Below are positions 33,012 through 41,964 of a stretch of DNA of 64,000 bases, piece after piece. Source of the stretch: Haliscomenobacter hydrossis DSM 1100. GTDB lineage: Bacteria; Bacteroidota; Bacteroidia; Chitinophagales; Saprospiraceae. The stretch's first letter is position 1. Each line of letters begins with the position of its first letter. The position numbers and the translations under genes were made by a program. The notes below the pieces were generated by a model, which saw only the letters and a program-made list of their open reading frames with translations, was not told where the DNA came from and made no database searches. The stretch covers positions 100,020 to 164,019 of the forward strand of contig NC_015511.1 in the NCBI RefSeq assembly GCF_000212735.1, read 5' to 3'.

Positions 33012-34931
33012 ATGAGACTTAACATTTCTTTGTATGCAATAGCAGTAGCTTTTTGCATGTTGCTTGTCGTTTCCTTGAAGGGAGAAACCATTAAAGGAAC
33101 CTTCCACTACACGGACCAAGGGATAAGTGGAGAAGTACCTAAACCCATCGCTTTAGCCAAAGTGGAGATCTGGAGTTTTGCTCCTAGGGGTACGCTAATC
33201 TGGACTTGGGGTGTAGACGCCACCGTGAACACAGACCTTCAAGGGAAGATATCGGTGAATATCCCATTCAAAACCCAAGGAGTGATTTACGGGCTTAGAA
33301 TTTTGGCATCCAATCATGCCTGTTATGTAGCACCCTCAAATAACATAGGGACTTTCTATGCCAATCCAATAAAGGATGGGAAAGAACTCACCTTAAAGGC
33401 AACTAGCCATACTGATGTATTGGACTTCAGCTGCACGTTTACATCTCCAGAGGTTTCGGGGTATTTCAACATTTGTGAGACCTTAAGACATGGTTACAAC
33501 TATGTTGCAGCATTGAGAGCCCCTGGCGAAACTGATAAAATCAACCAGGTGGGCGTTTATTGGACCATCCTCGACAACAGTTTTTATAATCCAGCAACCA
33601 ATAATCTTGAAATCAAGAAAGAGCTCTCCTTTCAGGATTATGGCTTACTGCATGAGTATAGCCACTTTGTGACCGCTCAAATAAGCAGCTTCGCCTGGAT
33701 TGCATCAAAACATAGCGGGTGCAATCCAGATATAGATGGCGTAATATTTGGCAATGATTCAGAAGCAACAAATCCAACATTTCATAAGGATCTGATGAAG
33801 GCTAAACACGCCTGGATGGAGGGGTTTGCTGATTTTTTTGCCTGTGCTGTAGCTAGAAAACATCTTAAGGGAACATTTGTAGGAAATTTAGGAACCTCGA
33901 CAGCAGAAGACATTGAAAGCCCATCCTGTGCGGCTCCATCCGAAAAAATAGAGAATGTCGTGGCGGCTGTTTTATGGGATTTGGTAGACAAGCCTTCTGA
34001 CCTGGGTTCCACTGCGGAACCGTTCGACAAGATGAATGATAAGGATAAAGAGGTTTTTGCCATCTTCGACAAAGAACTTGATGTTCATGGCCTATGGCCA
34101 AGATTAGAGTTATTTTGTAATGCCTGGTATGCAAGAGGCTATGACCCAACTGGGTTGAACGACATTTTAAAAGCCTATCAGGTCATTGCTACACCCTCTT
34201 TTCCTAACAAAGGAAAACTCTTAAGTACCTATCAAAACCACGATGGCCGCATCGAGGTGTTTTATATTGGCTTAGATGGCCACATTTACCATACTTGGCA
34301 GTTGTCACCTGGAGGTGAATGGAGTAAATCTCATTTACTCGGTGACATAACTAACTATGCCAAAATGCTCACTGTTGCCAAAAATTCAGATGGTCGTTTG
34401 GAAGTATTTTACATCGGAACCGATGACCGGATTTACCACAACTGGCAGGTAACTGCTGGAGGTGCCTGGAGTGCGATACAATTACTGGGTTCAGAAACAA
34501 ACTATGCCAAAACGTTTTCTGTGGGGCAAAACAAAGATGGGCGCTTAGAAGTGTTTTACATCGGAACCGATAACCGGATTTACCACAACTGGCAAGTACC
34601 CACTGCCGGTGCCTGGAGTGCGATACAATTGCTGGGTTCAGTAACGAACTATGCCAAAACGCTTTCAGTAGGGCAAAACAAAGATGGCCGCTTAGAAGTG
34701 TTTTACATCGGAACCGATGACCGGATTTACCACAACTGGCAAGAACCCGCTGTAGGTACCTGGAGTGCGCTGCAATTGCTGAGTTCAGGAACAAACTATG
34801 CCAAAATGCTTTCAGTAGGGCAAAACAAAGATGGCCGCTTAGAAGTGTTTTACATTGGAACCGACGACCGGATCTACCACAACTGGCAAGTAACCCCTGG
34901 GGGTGTCTGGAACGGTCAAAAGGATCTTTAA
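33012..34931 (+). CDS. Secreted HExxH metalloprotease-like protein with C-terminal lectin-type propeller repeats
   Basis: A 639-residue protein with a signal peptide (about 1-23). Residues 26-130 are beta-rich. A zinc-peptidase motif HEYSH lies at 214-218, and Glu270 in HAWMEGFADFFA is a likely third ligand, as in gluzincins. From about 400 to the end there are five repeats of about 48 residues built on DGRLEVFYIGTDDRIYHNWQ and TNYAKTLSVGQNK. These resemble PLL/tectonin-type beta-propeller lectins that bind sugars. The repeats are nearly identical in DNA (about 144-bp period), so they are young. This looks like a secreted enzyme tethered to glycans; the target is unknown. No T9SS sorting domain is seen. 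Confidence 0.75.
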   Translation: MRLNISLYAIAVAFCMLLVVSLKGETIKGTFHYTDQGISGEVPKPIALAKVEIWSFAPRGTLIWTWGVDATVNTDLQGKISVNIPFKTQGVIYGLRILASNHACYVAPSNNIGTFYANPIKDGKELTLKATSHTDVLDFSCTFTSPEVSGYFNICETLRHGYNYVAALRAPGETDKINQVGVYWTILDNSFYNPATNNLEIKKELSFQDYGLLHEYSHFVTAQISSFAWIASKHSGCNPDIDGVIFGNDSEATNPTFHKDLMKAKHAWMEGFADFFACAVARKHLKGTFVGNLGTSTAEDIESPSCAAPSEKIENVVAAVLWDLVDKPSDLGSTAEPFDKMNDKDKEVFAIFDKELDVHGLWPRLELFCNAWYARGYDPTGLNDILKAYQVIATPSFPNKGKLLSTYQNHDGRIEVFYIGLDGHIYHTWQLSPGGEWSKSHLLGDITNYAKMLTVAKNSDGRLEVFYIGTDDRIYHNWQVTAGGAWSAIQLLGSETNYAKTFSVGQNKDGRLEVFYIGTDNRIYHNWQVPTAGAWSAIQLLGSVTNYAKTLSVGQNKDGRLEVFYIGTDDRIYHNWQEPAVGTWSALQLLSSGTNYAKMLSVGQNKDGRLEVFYIGTDDRIYHNWQVTPGGVWNGQKDL

Positions 34932-34964
34932 CTCAAGTTTAATCCTTTTGCGTGAAAAAATCTG

Positions 34965-34994
34965 TGCCCGGCTATATGACTAGCTGGGCATTTT
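34965..34994 (+). terminator. Rho-independent terminator after the propeller protein
   Basis: TGCCCGGCT pairs with AGCTGGGCA around ATATGACT with one mismatch, followed by TTTT. It lies 33 bases after the stop. Confidence 0.7.
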
Positions 34995-35181
34995 ATCCAA
35001 GTACAATGCAGAGGCTGTAACCGGTCTTTTTATTATTCACAACAACCTGATTTCAGCCTCTGCATCCAAAACTTCCTCTAGCTATTCGGCTCTAATGCCG
35101 AAGCCGGCTCTACCCCCTGCGATGAGTGAGTGACTTACTTATAGGGAACTAATATCCTGTTAACTATCAAAACTTCCACCA

Positions 35182-36498
35182 ATGAACAAATCAATTTTCA
35201 TTGTATTTGTCACAGCTTTGCTGTATTTCAACTGCAAAAATGTGCATGCACAACTTCCTTGTTGTGTCAATTTAAAAAGCACCTTGGATCAGCAAACGCA
35301 AAAATGCAGTGCACTTGGTGCCGAAATTGCCACTCTTAAAGCCAAGTTGAAAAAAGAGACAAAAGTGGTTGTACCTGGGGGCGGTCCTGGATCAGTAACA
35401 AAACCACAAATGGGTCCAGACTTTGAAGCAATCAAGTTCAACGAGGAACTAAAGAAAAAAATAGCACCAAAGGAGGCAGAATTGCGTCAATGCGAGACCT
35501 TGGCCAGTAATACTCAGCGACAGTATACAGATTGCCAAAGTCAAGGCTGTGGCACCTTGTCGGTGTCACCGAAGACGCTCAATTTTGCAGCAATGGGCGG
35601 GCAGCAGATTGTCAACGTTAGTTCGGATATGGCTTGGTCTTATACAGGAAGCAGCAGTTGGGCAACGATCGGAAGAAATGGCAATCAACTCACAGTCACT
35701 TGTTCGCCTAACACTTGGGGCGTCAAGCGGGTTGCCAACTTTACAATCAACACTACCGGGGGAAAATCAGAGACCGTGCACATCTCTCAAGTGGCAGGAG
35801 CTCCAGGTACGTTGAGTGTGGCCCCTACTTCAGTGACGTTGCCAGCGAGCGGGGGGCAAACCCGCATCACCGTCACTTCAAGCGACCCTGGTTGGACTGC
35901 ATCGGTATCGGGCATTGACCGTTGGATTGACGTAAAAAAATCCGGTAACCAAATAATCATCAAATCTAATGAAAACGGATCCAAGCGGGATCGTAGTGGT
36001 ACTGTTATTGTGTCTGGTGCCGGAACGAAAGTCACAATTGCCGTATCACAAGCTCCGGTGGTTTTTTGTGATCAAAACACGATGATGGAAAGCGCAATTG
36101 ACCAAACAAATAGGAGTGCCAACAATCTAGAGGCATCCCTGCGTTTTCCATCCGCTGTTAACCTGACAATAGTAACCAACCGAGATGCTGCAACAAAAGA
36201 CATCCTTGGCATCTCCCTCAAAAATAATCAGTCTACTTTTCTTTTGACAGGTTCACTGCCCTCGGATGCCAAAATTTCCTTCGCTCTGAGTCCGCACAAA
36301 AAGGCATTGGTGATGGTTTACTCTTCCAATCTAAGCTCGGCAGGGACGCTGTTGGTGTTTGATGTTGCCACGGGTAAGCAATTGTATATGCTCTCGATTA
36401 CAGGTGCAACAGGCTGGCAGTGGGGATTTGCGAACAATGATGCTTGTTTTTTATACAAAACCCAATATTCGACCACGGCTGAAAAACTTCGGTATTAG
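35182..36498 (+). CDS. Secreted protein with two BACON domains
   Basis: A 438-residue exported protein with a signal peptide (MNKSIFIVFVTALLYFNCKNVHA). Residues 25-125 are helical and Cys-containing (CCVNLKSTLDQQTQKC, CETLASNTQRQYTDC), possibly a short coiled coil. Two BACON-type beta domains follow: about 128-207 (LSVSPKTLNFAAMGGQQIVNVSS to VHISQ) and about 213-292 (LSVAPTSVTLPASGGQTRITV to IAVSQ). BACON domains often bind carbohydrate or mucin-like surfaces in Bacteroidota. The C-terminal 140 residues are an unrecognised beta-rich domain. No catalytic motif is apparent. Confidence 0.75.
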   Translation: MNKSIFIVFVTALLYFNCKNVHAQLPCCVNLKSTLDQQTQKCSALGAEIATLKAKLKKETKVVVPGGGPGSVTKPQMGPDFEAIKFNEELKKKIAPKEAELRQCETLASNTQRQYTDCQSQGCGTLSVSPKTLNFAAMGGQQIVNVSSDMAWSYTGSSSWATIGRNGNQLTVTCSPNTWGVKRVANFTINTTGGKSETVHISQVAGAPGTLSVAPTSVTLPASGGQTRITVTSSDPGWTASVSGIDRWIDVKKSGNQIIIKSNENGSKRDRSGTVIVSGAGTKVTIAVSQAPVVFCDQNTMMESAIDQTNRSANNLEASLRFPSAVNLTIVTNRDAATKDILGISLKNNQSTFLLTGSLPSDAKISFALSPHKKALVMVYSSNLSSAGTLLVFDVATGKQLYMLSITGATGWQWGFANNDACFLYKTQYSTTAEKLRY

Positions 36499-36538
36499 CA
36501 TTTTGGATCAGCTTTGTCAAAGAATCTCTAATTTGAAA

Positions 36539-36575
36539 TAGTCACGACTTAATCTGATAAATTATGTCGTGACTA
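36539..36575. terminator. Stem-loop between convergent genes
   Basis: TAGTCACGAC and GTCGTGACTA form a perfect ten-base stem. It sits between the BACON gene and the convergent subtilase gene and may end both transcripts, although the T-runs are poor. Confidence 0.5.
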
Positions 36576-36582
36576 CTTCAGC

Positions 36583-39108
36583 TCATACATCCACCTTCAC
36601 TGCAATCAGATTTTCTACCGGAGTATAAATATCCACATCTATGCTAGGAGTCTCTAATGAGACAATCAAGCTGTAGCGAACTTTGGAATTTGCACGATCC
36701 AGTTTTTTGCGCGTTTTGTACCATCCACTTTTGGGGTACACGGCAATCACGTGTCGAGTAGCCATTTCAGCTCCTGACATGGTAAAGAAGTCTTTTTTAA
36801 CAGAACCTCTCAATCTGGGGCGGTTGATTTCCCAGGGTTCACCTTTAAAATTGACCTCTTCCTTTAGTTCTGTTTCTTCATCTGGTGTCTCAGAATAAGC
36901 GGAGATTCGGCGTTTAAACTGTTCAATGCTTTCTTGGGGTTTAATAACCGAAAACTCAAGAGAGTGAGAATGATACTGCACACTTTGAGCATATTCGGCA
37001 CTACGTTTACCCGGATTAGGCTCAATGAAATAGGAAAGGGTTACTTTGAGTGTAACATCCTGATCAAAAAGCTCATTGGCTAAAACTTTAGATGGCCAGG
37101 GTAGTTCGTATAAGTGATATTCATTGTATTTGATGTGCTTTTTGTTGGTTTTCTGATAAGGCTGGATGTTTCTTTCTGCAATTAAGGTTAAACTATTGTT
37201 GGCGCTGTGGAGGGCTTTTGTAAGTAGGGGAACACCGTAACCAACCGTTCGTAAAAGTGCTTTGCGCTCGCTTTCTTTATTGAGGTCATAATCTTGCCGC
37301 ATGGCAGAAGTCCACTCGGCGGAATGAATCATGAGGCCTCGGATGGTTTCAGGCCACAATTCTGGATAAGCTGTTCGCAAAGTTGCAGCGAAGCGTGCAG
37401 CCAGGGCTGTAGCGGCGCTGGTGGAATGAAAAGGTTGAAAGAGGTAGTGATGGAAGTCGCTGTCTAATGAAAGAAGTTGTAAATCATCATCATCCCAGGT
37501 ATTTACGCCATCAGTTGAACGGTTTCCCCCTTCCATGACGATATCTGGCTTAATCGGCCACTGATGATCCCAAGTTAGGGAAGTAGAATTGCTAGGTGCC
37601 ATGGCTCCAACGGGAGCAAGCGGGTAATAACCCTTAGTAGATAAACGATCTTTTCGGGTATATGAACCGACAGTAATGGCATTGTACGCTTGAGCAGGGT
37701 CTTGAACAGTTTCTAATTGATTCTTATGCGGGTAATCTTGATGTTTCTCAATTTCAACATTGCCACCGCTCAAAATCAGCAACTGAGGACTGGCAGGATC
37801 AAGGTGAGAACCAAAAGCAATTTTGTCAACAGCAGCAGACCAGGCCGAAGGACGACCAAAAAAAACTTGTTCCGCAGTGATGGTCATACAAAAAACGCGA
37901 GGATTGAACGGGCGGTCTACCAGGGGTGTACTGACAGCTGTTTCAGTAATGGCACCATACAATTCAGGGTCGCTTGGTGAGCCCCGCTGAATCATTTTAA
38001 AAGACTCTAAACCATGGTAAATCTGGATTCTACTTGGGCTATCCAGTGCGTCAACCAAATCGCCATACAGTGCTAAACCAGCCACTCCAGTGCCATGACC
38101 TCCGGGGGAAACACTGTCATCAACGCCCCAACTTGGGTTATAAGCATACAGGTGAGGATTCGGCAAAAATGGCAGCAACAAAGGATGTTGATTATTGACG
38201 CCTGAATCCAAAATACAAACCAGGACACTGTCTTCGGTGACCAAGGTTTCAGTTCGTTCGCTAAGATCAGCTACCCATTCCTGTCGGTCTTCATACTCGA
38301 GTTGCCCCAAAAAGAATTGAGCCGTCTCCTGGGGCTTACGCAGTTCGGCAAGGTTATCCAAAAGCAGCAAAGAAGCAGCTAACTGAGCAGGAGAACCACG
38401 TAGTAATCGTACCCGATGCTCCGGAAAATCCAGTTCAGTTTCTCCAATTTGCACCTCAAATGTTTGCAAATTTTGAAGAACATTGGCTAGTTTCTGCTCA
38501 TCGTTGGAGGTTTTTCTAAACCAAGCTTCCCACCATACAACTTCGTCTTCAGCAGGGAATGGAATTTCTGGAGCGTCGGTCCAAAACGCCTTTAAGGTAG
38601 CCAGCTGAACAGATGCAATGTTGTTGACTAAATCGACATGCCAAATATTGCCATTTCTTGTCTTTTTGGTAACATCCAGATACTTTTCAACTTTATTAAT
38701 GAATTCAGCGATTCCCCCCTTAGTCATCATGACCGTGATGTGGTAGCGCAGTTCTTCTTCCTCTTCATTTAAAGGTCTGGATTCCGAGCGAACATTCAAG
38801 ATTTGGAACTTTGGTGCCTGAATATCCTGGTTAAAACTTTCAAATTTGAATGAATAGCCCCATTCAGAAGTAAACTCCACATAAAGGGCATCATCTCGGA
38901 TGATATCGGTGGAAAGTTCCTGATCCGCTGGAATTGAGAATCGGATGCGAATTTGTTCGAGCTGCCGCAAAATTGCTTTGCCGTGTAATTGCCGATTTTG
39001 GGGCTTTCTTTTAAAATCGGGACTTCCCGAGAAGCGGGGATATTTGTATTTTTCGCTGCGGGAATATCCCCGCAAACGAATGTGTTGTTTAGGGTTGTTT
39101 ACAAGCAT
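36583..39108 (-). CDS. Subtilisin-like (S8) serine protease paired with an AAA ATPase
   Basis: An 841-residue cytoplasmic protein (no signal peptide). The first 280 residues are an N-terminal region typical of ATPase-linked subtilases. The catalytic triad can be placed: Asp301 (CILDSGVNNQHP), His338 (GGHGTGVAGLA) and a Ser near 564 (STSAATALAARFA, a variant of the GTSxA motif). The C-terminal 220 residues are beta-rich. The start ATG follows directly after the stop of the AAA ATPase gene, so the two are translationally coupled. Such subtilase plus AAA pairs recur in accessory and defence-like regions of bacterial genomes. The ATPase probably remodels or feeds substrates, or regulates the protease. 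The substrate is unknown. Confidence 0.85.
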   Translation of the reverse strand: MLVNNPKQHIRLRGYSRSEKYKYPRFSGSPDFKRKPQNRQLHGKAILRQLEQIRIRFSIPADQELSTDIIRDDALYVEFTSEWGYSFKFESFNQDIQAPKFQILNVRSESRPLNEEEEELRYHITVMMTKGGIAEFINKVEKYLDVTKKTRNGNIWHVDLVNNIASVQLATLKAFWTDAPEIPFPAEDEVVWWEAWFRKTSNDEQKLANVLQNLQTFEVQIGETELDFPEHRVRLLRGSPAQLAASLLLLDNLAELRKPQETAQFFLGQLEYEDRQEWVADLSERTETLVTEDSVLVCILDSGVNNQHPLLLPFLPNPHLYAYNPSWGVDDSVSPGGHGTGVAGLALYGDLVDALDSPSRIQIYHGLESFKMIQRGSPSDPELYGAITETAVSTPLVDRPFNPRVFCMTITAEQVFFGRPSAWSAAVDKIAFGSHLDPASPQLLILSGGNVEIEKHQDYPHKNQLETVQDPAQAYNAITVGSYTRKDRLSTKGYYPLAPVGAMAPSNSTSLTWDHQWPIKPDIVMEGGNRSTDGVNTWDDDDLQLLSLDSDFHHYLFQPFHSTSAATALAARFAATLRTAYPELWPETIRGLMIHSAEWTSAMRQDYDLNKESERKALLRTVGYGVPLLTKALHSANNSLTLIAERNIQPYQKTNKKHIKYNEYHLYELPWPSKVLANELFDQDVTLKVTLSYFIEPNPGKRSAEYAQSVQYHSHSLEFSVIKPQESIEQFKRRISAYSETPDEETELKEEVNFKGEPWEINRPRLRGSVKKDFFTMSGAEMATRHVIAVYPKSGWYKTRKKLDRANSKVRYSLIVSLETPSIDVDIYTPVENLIAVKVDV

Positions 39109-40086
39109 TTACAGTTTTCGTTTTTTAAGAGCATTTTTAAGGTTTTCTATTGTTAATTGCCTTTGCCCTTTGATGATCATATCCTTGATTACATCTTCAC
39201 AAGCCTTGCCCAGATCAGAATAATTCAAACCCTGAGCCAATTCGGCGAGGCTGGCGAAATCTACTTTTCCCTTAAATTTATACCCCGACAAACGCATTTC
39301 CAACAAAGCAACAATTTGCTCTTGCTGGGGTAGGGGATAGGCTACTACATCATCAAAACGGCGGAAAAGCGCCTTGTCGAGCGCATCGGGGAGGTTGGTG
39401 GCGGCGATGATGATGCTATTGCTTTCGTCTTTTTCGATGTTGATCAAAAAACTATTGAGGACTCGTTTGGCTTCGCCAACATCCTGGCCTTGATCGCGGT
39501 GCGAACCAATGGAATCAAACTCGTCAAAGAGGTAAACGGCGCGGTGATCCTGCATGGCGTCAAAGATGAGGCGCAGCTTGGCGATGGATTCACCCATGTA
39601 CTTGGACATGAGGCCATCCAGGCGGATGATGTATACAGCCAGCCCCAGTTCGCCAGCGAGGGCTTGGGCGGTCATGGTTTTGCCGGTACCGGGGGCTCCG
39701 GTGAGCAGCAGCTTGCGGCGGGGGGAAAGATTGTGCTGGCGGAGGATTTCCCAACTTTCTTGTTCCCGCAGCAGGGTATCTAAAGACTCCCGGACATTGG
39801 GAGCAAGTACCATATCACGCAAACGCAAACGTGGCTGGAATACATCGATGAGTTCTTGCAACTCGCGCTTGGGCAGGGAAAGTGGGATGGTTTTGCCTTC
39901 GGTAGCCGAGGCATCGGCAAAAGCCTTGCGGTTTTTTTCGATCAGTTTTTTGAGTTCCTGTGCGAAGGCGGTATGCCCTTGACGGGCTTCGGAAGCCGCA
40001 ATTTGCATGGCTGTAGAGAAGAAGCGATCTTCATCCTGTTCTCCAAAAGATTGGATTAAACTTTTGATTTGATCTGCGGCAGCCAT
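39109..40086 (-). CDS. AAA ATPase partner of the subtilase
   Basis: A 325-residue single-module AAA+ protein. Helical N-terminus (1-90), then Walker A GAPGTGKT at 130-137, pore-like SKYMGES at 161-167, Walker B YLFDEFDS at 185-192, sensor 1 AATN at 228-231 and Arg finger FRRFD at 241-245. The C-terminal lid domain ends in a basic helix (LKNALKKRKL). It resembles the FtsH/spastin-like classical AAA clade. The stop TAA is adjacent to the ATG of the protease. Two exact copies of a 15-bp word precede its start (40093-40129) and could be an operator. Together the two genes form an ATP-dependent proteolytic module. Confidence 0.88.
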   Translation of the reverse strand: MAAADQIKSLIQSFGEQDEDRFFSTAMQIAASEARQGHTAFAQELKKLIEKNRKAFADASATEGKTIPLSLPKRELQELIDVFQPRLRLRDMVLAPNVRESLDTLLREQESWEILRQHNLSPRRKLLLTGAPGTGKTMTAQALAGELGLAVYIIRLDGLMSKYMGESIAKLRLIFDAMQDHRAVYLFDEFDSIGSHRDQGQDVGEAKRVLNSFLINIEKDESNSIIIAATNLPDALDKALFRRFDDVVAYPLPQQEQIVALLEMRLSGYKFKGKVDFASLAELAQGLNYSDLGKACEDVIKDMIIKGQRQLTIENLKNALKKRKL

Positions 40087-40092
40087 GATTTA

Positions 40093-40129
40093 GGATGTTT
40101 TCGGCAAAAAGTTTGGATGTTTTCGGCAA
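40093..40129. promoter_or_regulatory. Two copies of GGATGTTTTCGGCAA upstream of the AAA gene
   Basis: Exact 15-bp direct repeats start at 40093 and 40115, 22 bases apart (two helical turns), just upstream of the AAA start codon. A repressor or activator site is likely. Confidence 0.5.
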
Positions 40130-40337
40130 CAAAGATGACGGATTGTTTTGGAAAACTTCGCAAATTGTTGGATTAAAGTTAAGGGAAAAGATTTTAAAAC
40201 ACAAGTTTTGCGGGAGTTATCTTGATGATTGGCTGGGTTATGGGTAGATTTTATACTTTCTTACACTCAAGCAGAGAAAGATTTAGGTTGCACATTGCGA
40301 TCTAATAGTTTAAAATAATTTAAGGTAATGTCCAAGT

Positions 40338-40520
40338 TTATTGGGCTTGATTCTCTGATGCTTGCAATTTACAAAATAATAAATTGATGATTTTAAAGCA
40401 TCTTTTCTTGTTTTTCAAGAGGGTTTTTATGATCTTTGATATGCAAATTTGTATTTTTTCCGTTTGTGTTTTGTCAAGTTCCTTAAAAAATTTGGTAAAA
40501 TCTTGCTTCGCGTCTTCCAT
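40338..40520 (-). CDS. Possible 60-aa small protein
   Basis: A frame starting immediately after the T-run of the terminator at 40521-40553. It encodes a Lys-rich amphipathic peptide (DFTKFFKELDKTQTEKIQ, then a hydrophobic/basic part). The start lies within the terminator tail, so it would need read-through or its own promoter. No family recognised. Confidence 0.2.
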   Translation of the reverse strand: MEDAKQDFTKFFKELDKTQTEKIQICISKIIKTLLKNKKRCFKIINLLFCKLQASENQAQ

Positions 40521-40553
40521 AAAAAAACGCCACCCCTAAAGTGGGATGGCGTT
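40521..40553 (-). terminator. Rho-independent terminator of the 41-aa peptide gene
   Basis: On the minus strand AACGCCATCCCAC pairs with GTGGGGTGGCGTT-like bases (AACGCCA/TGGCGTT plus inner CCC/GGG) and ends in seven T. It lies 41 bases after the stop of the peptide gene at 40594. Confidence 0.8.
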
Positions 40554-40593
40554 CGAGTCAACGTATCTTAATGACTCTGTTGCTTCATCATCA

Positions 40594-40719
40594 CTAGTCG
40601 CTCCAAAACTTGATAAAGTCAAGTACTGTGCCAATGGCGTTGCGAATGATGGATGGAAAGTACGCGGGGTCTTTCCACCATGAAGATTTAGGCTCGTTCG
40701 GAGCCTTTTTTTTACTCAT
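40594..40719 (-). CDS. Small protein of 41 aa
   Basis: A short gene on the minus strand starting ATG 40719 and ending TAG 40594-40596. The peptide begins MSKKKAPNEPKSSWWKDPAY and continues with a hydrophobic helix FPSIIRNAIGTVLDFIKFW ending SD. The basic, Pro-containing N-terminus followed by an amphipathic/hydrophobic helix suggests a small membrane-associated protein. A strong terminator follows, which supports it being transcribed on its own. Bases that look like a terminator on the + strand (GGCTCGTTCGGAGCC plus T-run) are the coding sequence for the KAPNEP part. No family recognised. Confidence 0.6.
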   Translation of the reverse strand: MSKKKAPNEPKSSWWKDPAYFPSIIRNAIGTVLDFIKFWSD

Positions 40720-40732
40720 AAAAAAATTTTAG

Positions 40733-40770
40733 AACCCTTGGGCATTTCGCTGATGCTTCAAGGGTTTTTT
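40733..40770. terminator. Two-way terminator hairpin upstream of the 41-aa gene
   Basis: AACCCTTG pairs with CAAGGGTT around an 18-base loop. A T-run follows on the + strand and AAAATTTTTTT-type sequence follows on the minus strand. It separates the 41-aa gene from the frame at 40772-40963 or acts as its attenuator. Confidence 0.55.
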
Positions 40771-40771
40771 A

Positions 40772-40963
40772 TTAAAAAATCAATTCCCAAAGATAATTCC
40801 TAGTTTTTTTCATGAGCGAGCTTGGCGTACCATCTGTGGTTTTGTATACCCATCTTCTTTTTTTGCCATTCAATACATATCGTTTTTTCTTACAAGCACA
40901 ATTTCTTCCTTTTCCCACATTAATCCTAAACAAAATTGTGGAAAAGACTAACATTTTTTCCAC
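40772..40963 (-). CDS. Doubtful 63-aa basic protein
   Basis: An open frame rich in Lys and Arg (KKRYVLNGKKRRWVYKTTDGT) ending next to a terminator hairpin. The surrounding sequence is A/T-rich and I see no family or clear start signal. It may be a real small gene or debris. Confidence 0.2.
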   Translation of the reverse strand: MEKMLVFSTILFRINVGKGRNCACKKKRYVLNGKKRRWVYKTTDGTPSSLMKKTRNYLWELIF

Positions 40964-41205
40964 ACTCGGTTAAAAAATATTTGACAATTCCAAAAAATAG
41001 TGTAAGAAATCGTTCCGTTTTGAGGTTTCAAACGGGCTTTTAGCGAAGTTTTCAATATTTTACAAAGTAAACCGAGGTTAATTTATTGATATACAATTCA
41101 TTACTATGCTGCTTAAATAACAAATAAAAACCTATAGCTTAGCGTAAGAAATGGTATAAACCGGCAATTATTTTAAAACAAATTTCCAAAAATGTGTCAA
41201 ATTCT
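40964..41205. other. Intergenic, A/T-rich
   Basis: Contains a weak stem-loop CCGTTT...AAACGG followed by GCTTTT near 41018-41040. Nothing else recognised. Confidence 0.35.
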
Positions 41206-41919
41206 TCACTTTTCGGCGGGGTAGCAGCCGTAGTATTGCTGAAAAAATTCCTCTTGTGATATCTCAATGATACTATTATTAAAAAGATTAATATATAAAT
41301 CCGAACCTACTTTGTCAAAATTACTGGTTCGTTCAACTAATCGTTCAAAAGTTCCATCATATCCTTTCTCCTTCATTTTCTCCCAGATACTCCTCCGAAA
41401 GCCTTCCACGGTATTTATGTTCGCCAAGTAGTTTAAGCTATCACGATGATGTTTAATTTTCCTGGTATAGTCTTTAATCTGTGCAAGCTCAGTAGCAGTT
41501 TTATCCAATTTTGCTTTTAAGTAATTGTTGTTGTGATAGGAGGATTGTAATATTAGCCGATAGCCGAGTCCAAAAGCAATTCCAGCAAGGCAGATGGCCA
41601 CACTGAGGATAAGCATAACTGTTGGTTTATTTTCCATTTTTCCATTTTTATTGGGATAAATAAGCACAAATCCAATGGCAATGCCAGCATAAGCAAGGTA
41701 AAATAGGTAGGATGTACTTTGAGGGAAAAATTCAAAGTACATGGTTTCAGTGCTCTTTACAATTTTTGTGCGATGATTCCGATTTCTTCTTTCTTTGAGG
41801 AACTCTTTGTAGGTTTCACGATTCATGAATTCTTCTCCCTTAACACTATAGCCTTTATTGGCTTCAAAAATAAGATGAAGGGTAATAAGCAAAATTAGAG
41901 CGATAAGTAATCGGCGCAT
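41206..41919 (-). CDS. Membrane protein of unknown function (237 aa)
   Basis: I prefer ATG 41919 over TTG 41943. One N-terminal membrane helix (LLIALILLITLHLIF), a short loop, then two more (about 75-92 SYLFYLAYAGIAIGFVLIY and 105-125 TVMLILSVAICLAGIAFGL). A charged helical stretch with heptad-like pattern follows (LKAKLDKTATELAQIKDY), then a soluble C-terminal domain of about 80 residues. No family recognised. The next gene upstream (41965) reads in the same direction with a gap of 45 bases and is also membrane-anchored, so they probably form a pair. Confidence 0.55.
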   Translation of the reverse strand: MRRLLIALILLITLHLIFEANKGYSVKGEEFMNRETYKEFLKERRNRNHRTKIVKSTETMYFEFFPQSTSYLFYLAYAGIAIGFVLIYPNKNGKMENKPTVMLILSVAICLAGIAFGLGYRLILQSSYHNNNYLKAKLDKTATELAQIKDYTRKIKHHRDSLNYLANINTVEGFRRSIWEKMKEKGYDGTFERLVERTSNFDKVGSDLYINLFNNSIIEISQEEFFQQYYGCYPAEK

Positions 41920-41964
41920 ATTTATGTGGTTGAGGTCAGACAAAGTGGTTGAGCATAAATGGAG

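Noticed and set aside
40555..40690. Small non-coding RNA between facing terminators
   Set aside because: Closer reading shows a 41-codon frame with a plausible start and its own terminator, so a peptide gene explains it better.
40690..40716. Terminator (GGCTCG...CGGAGCC plus T-run) on the + strand
   Set aside because: The bases are the start of the 41-aa peptide gene on the other strand and no + strand gene precedes it.
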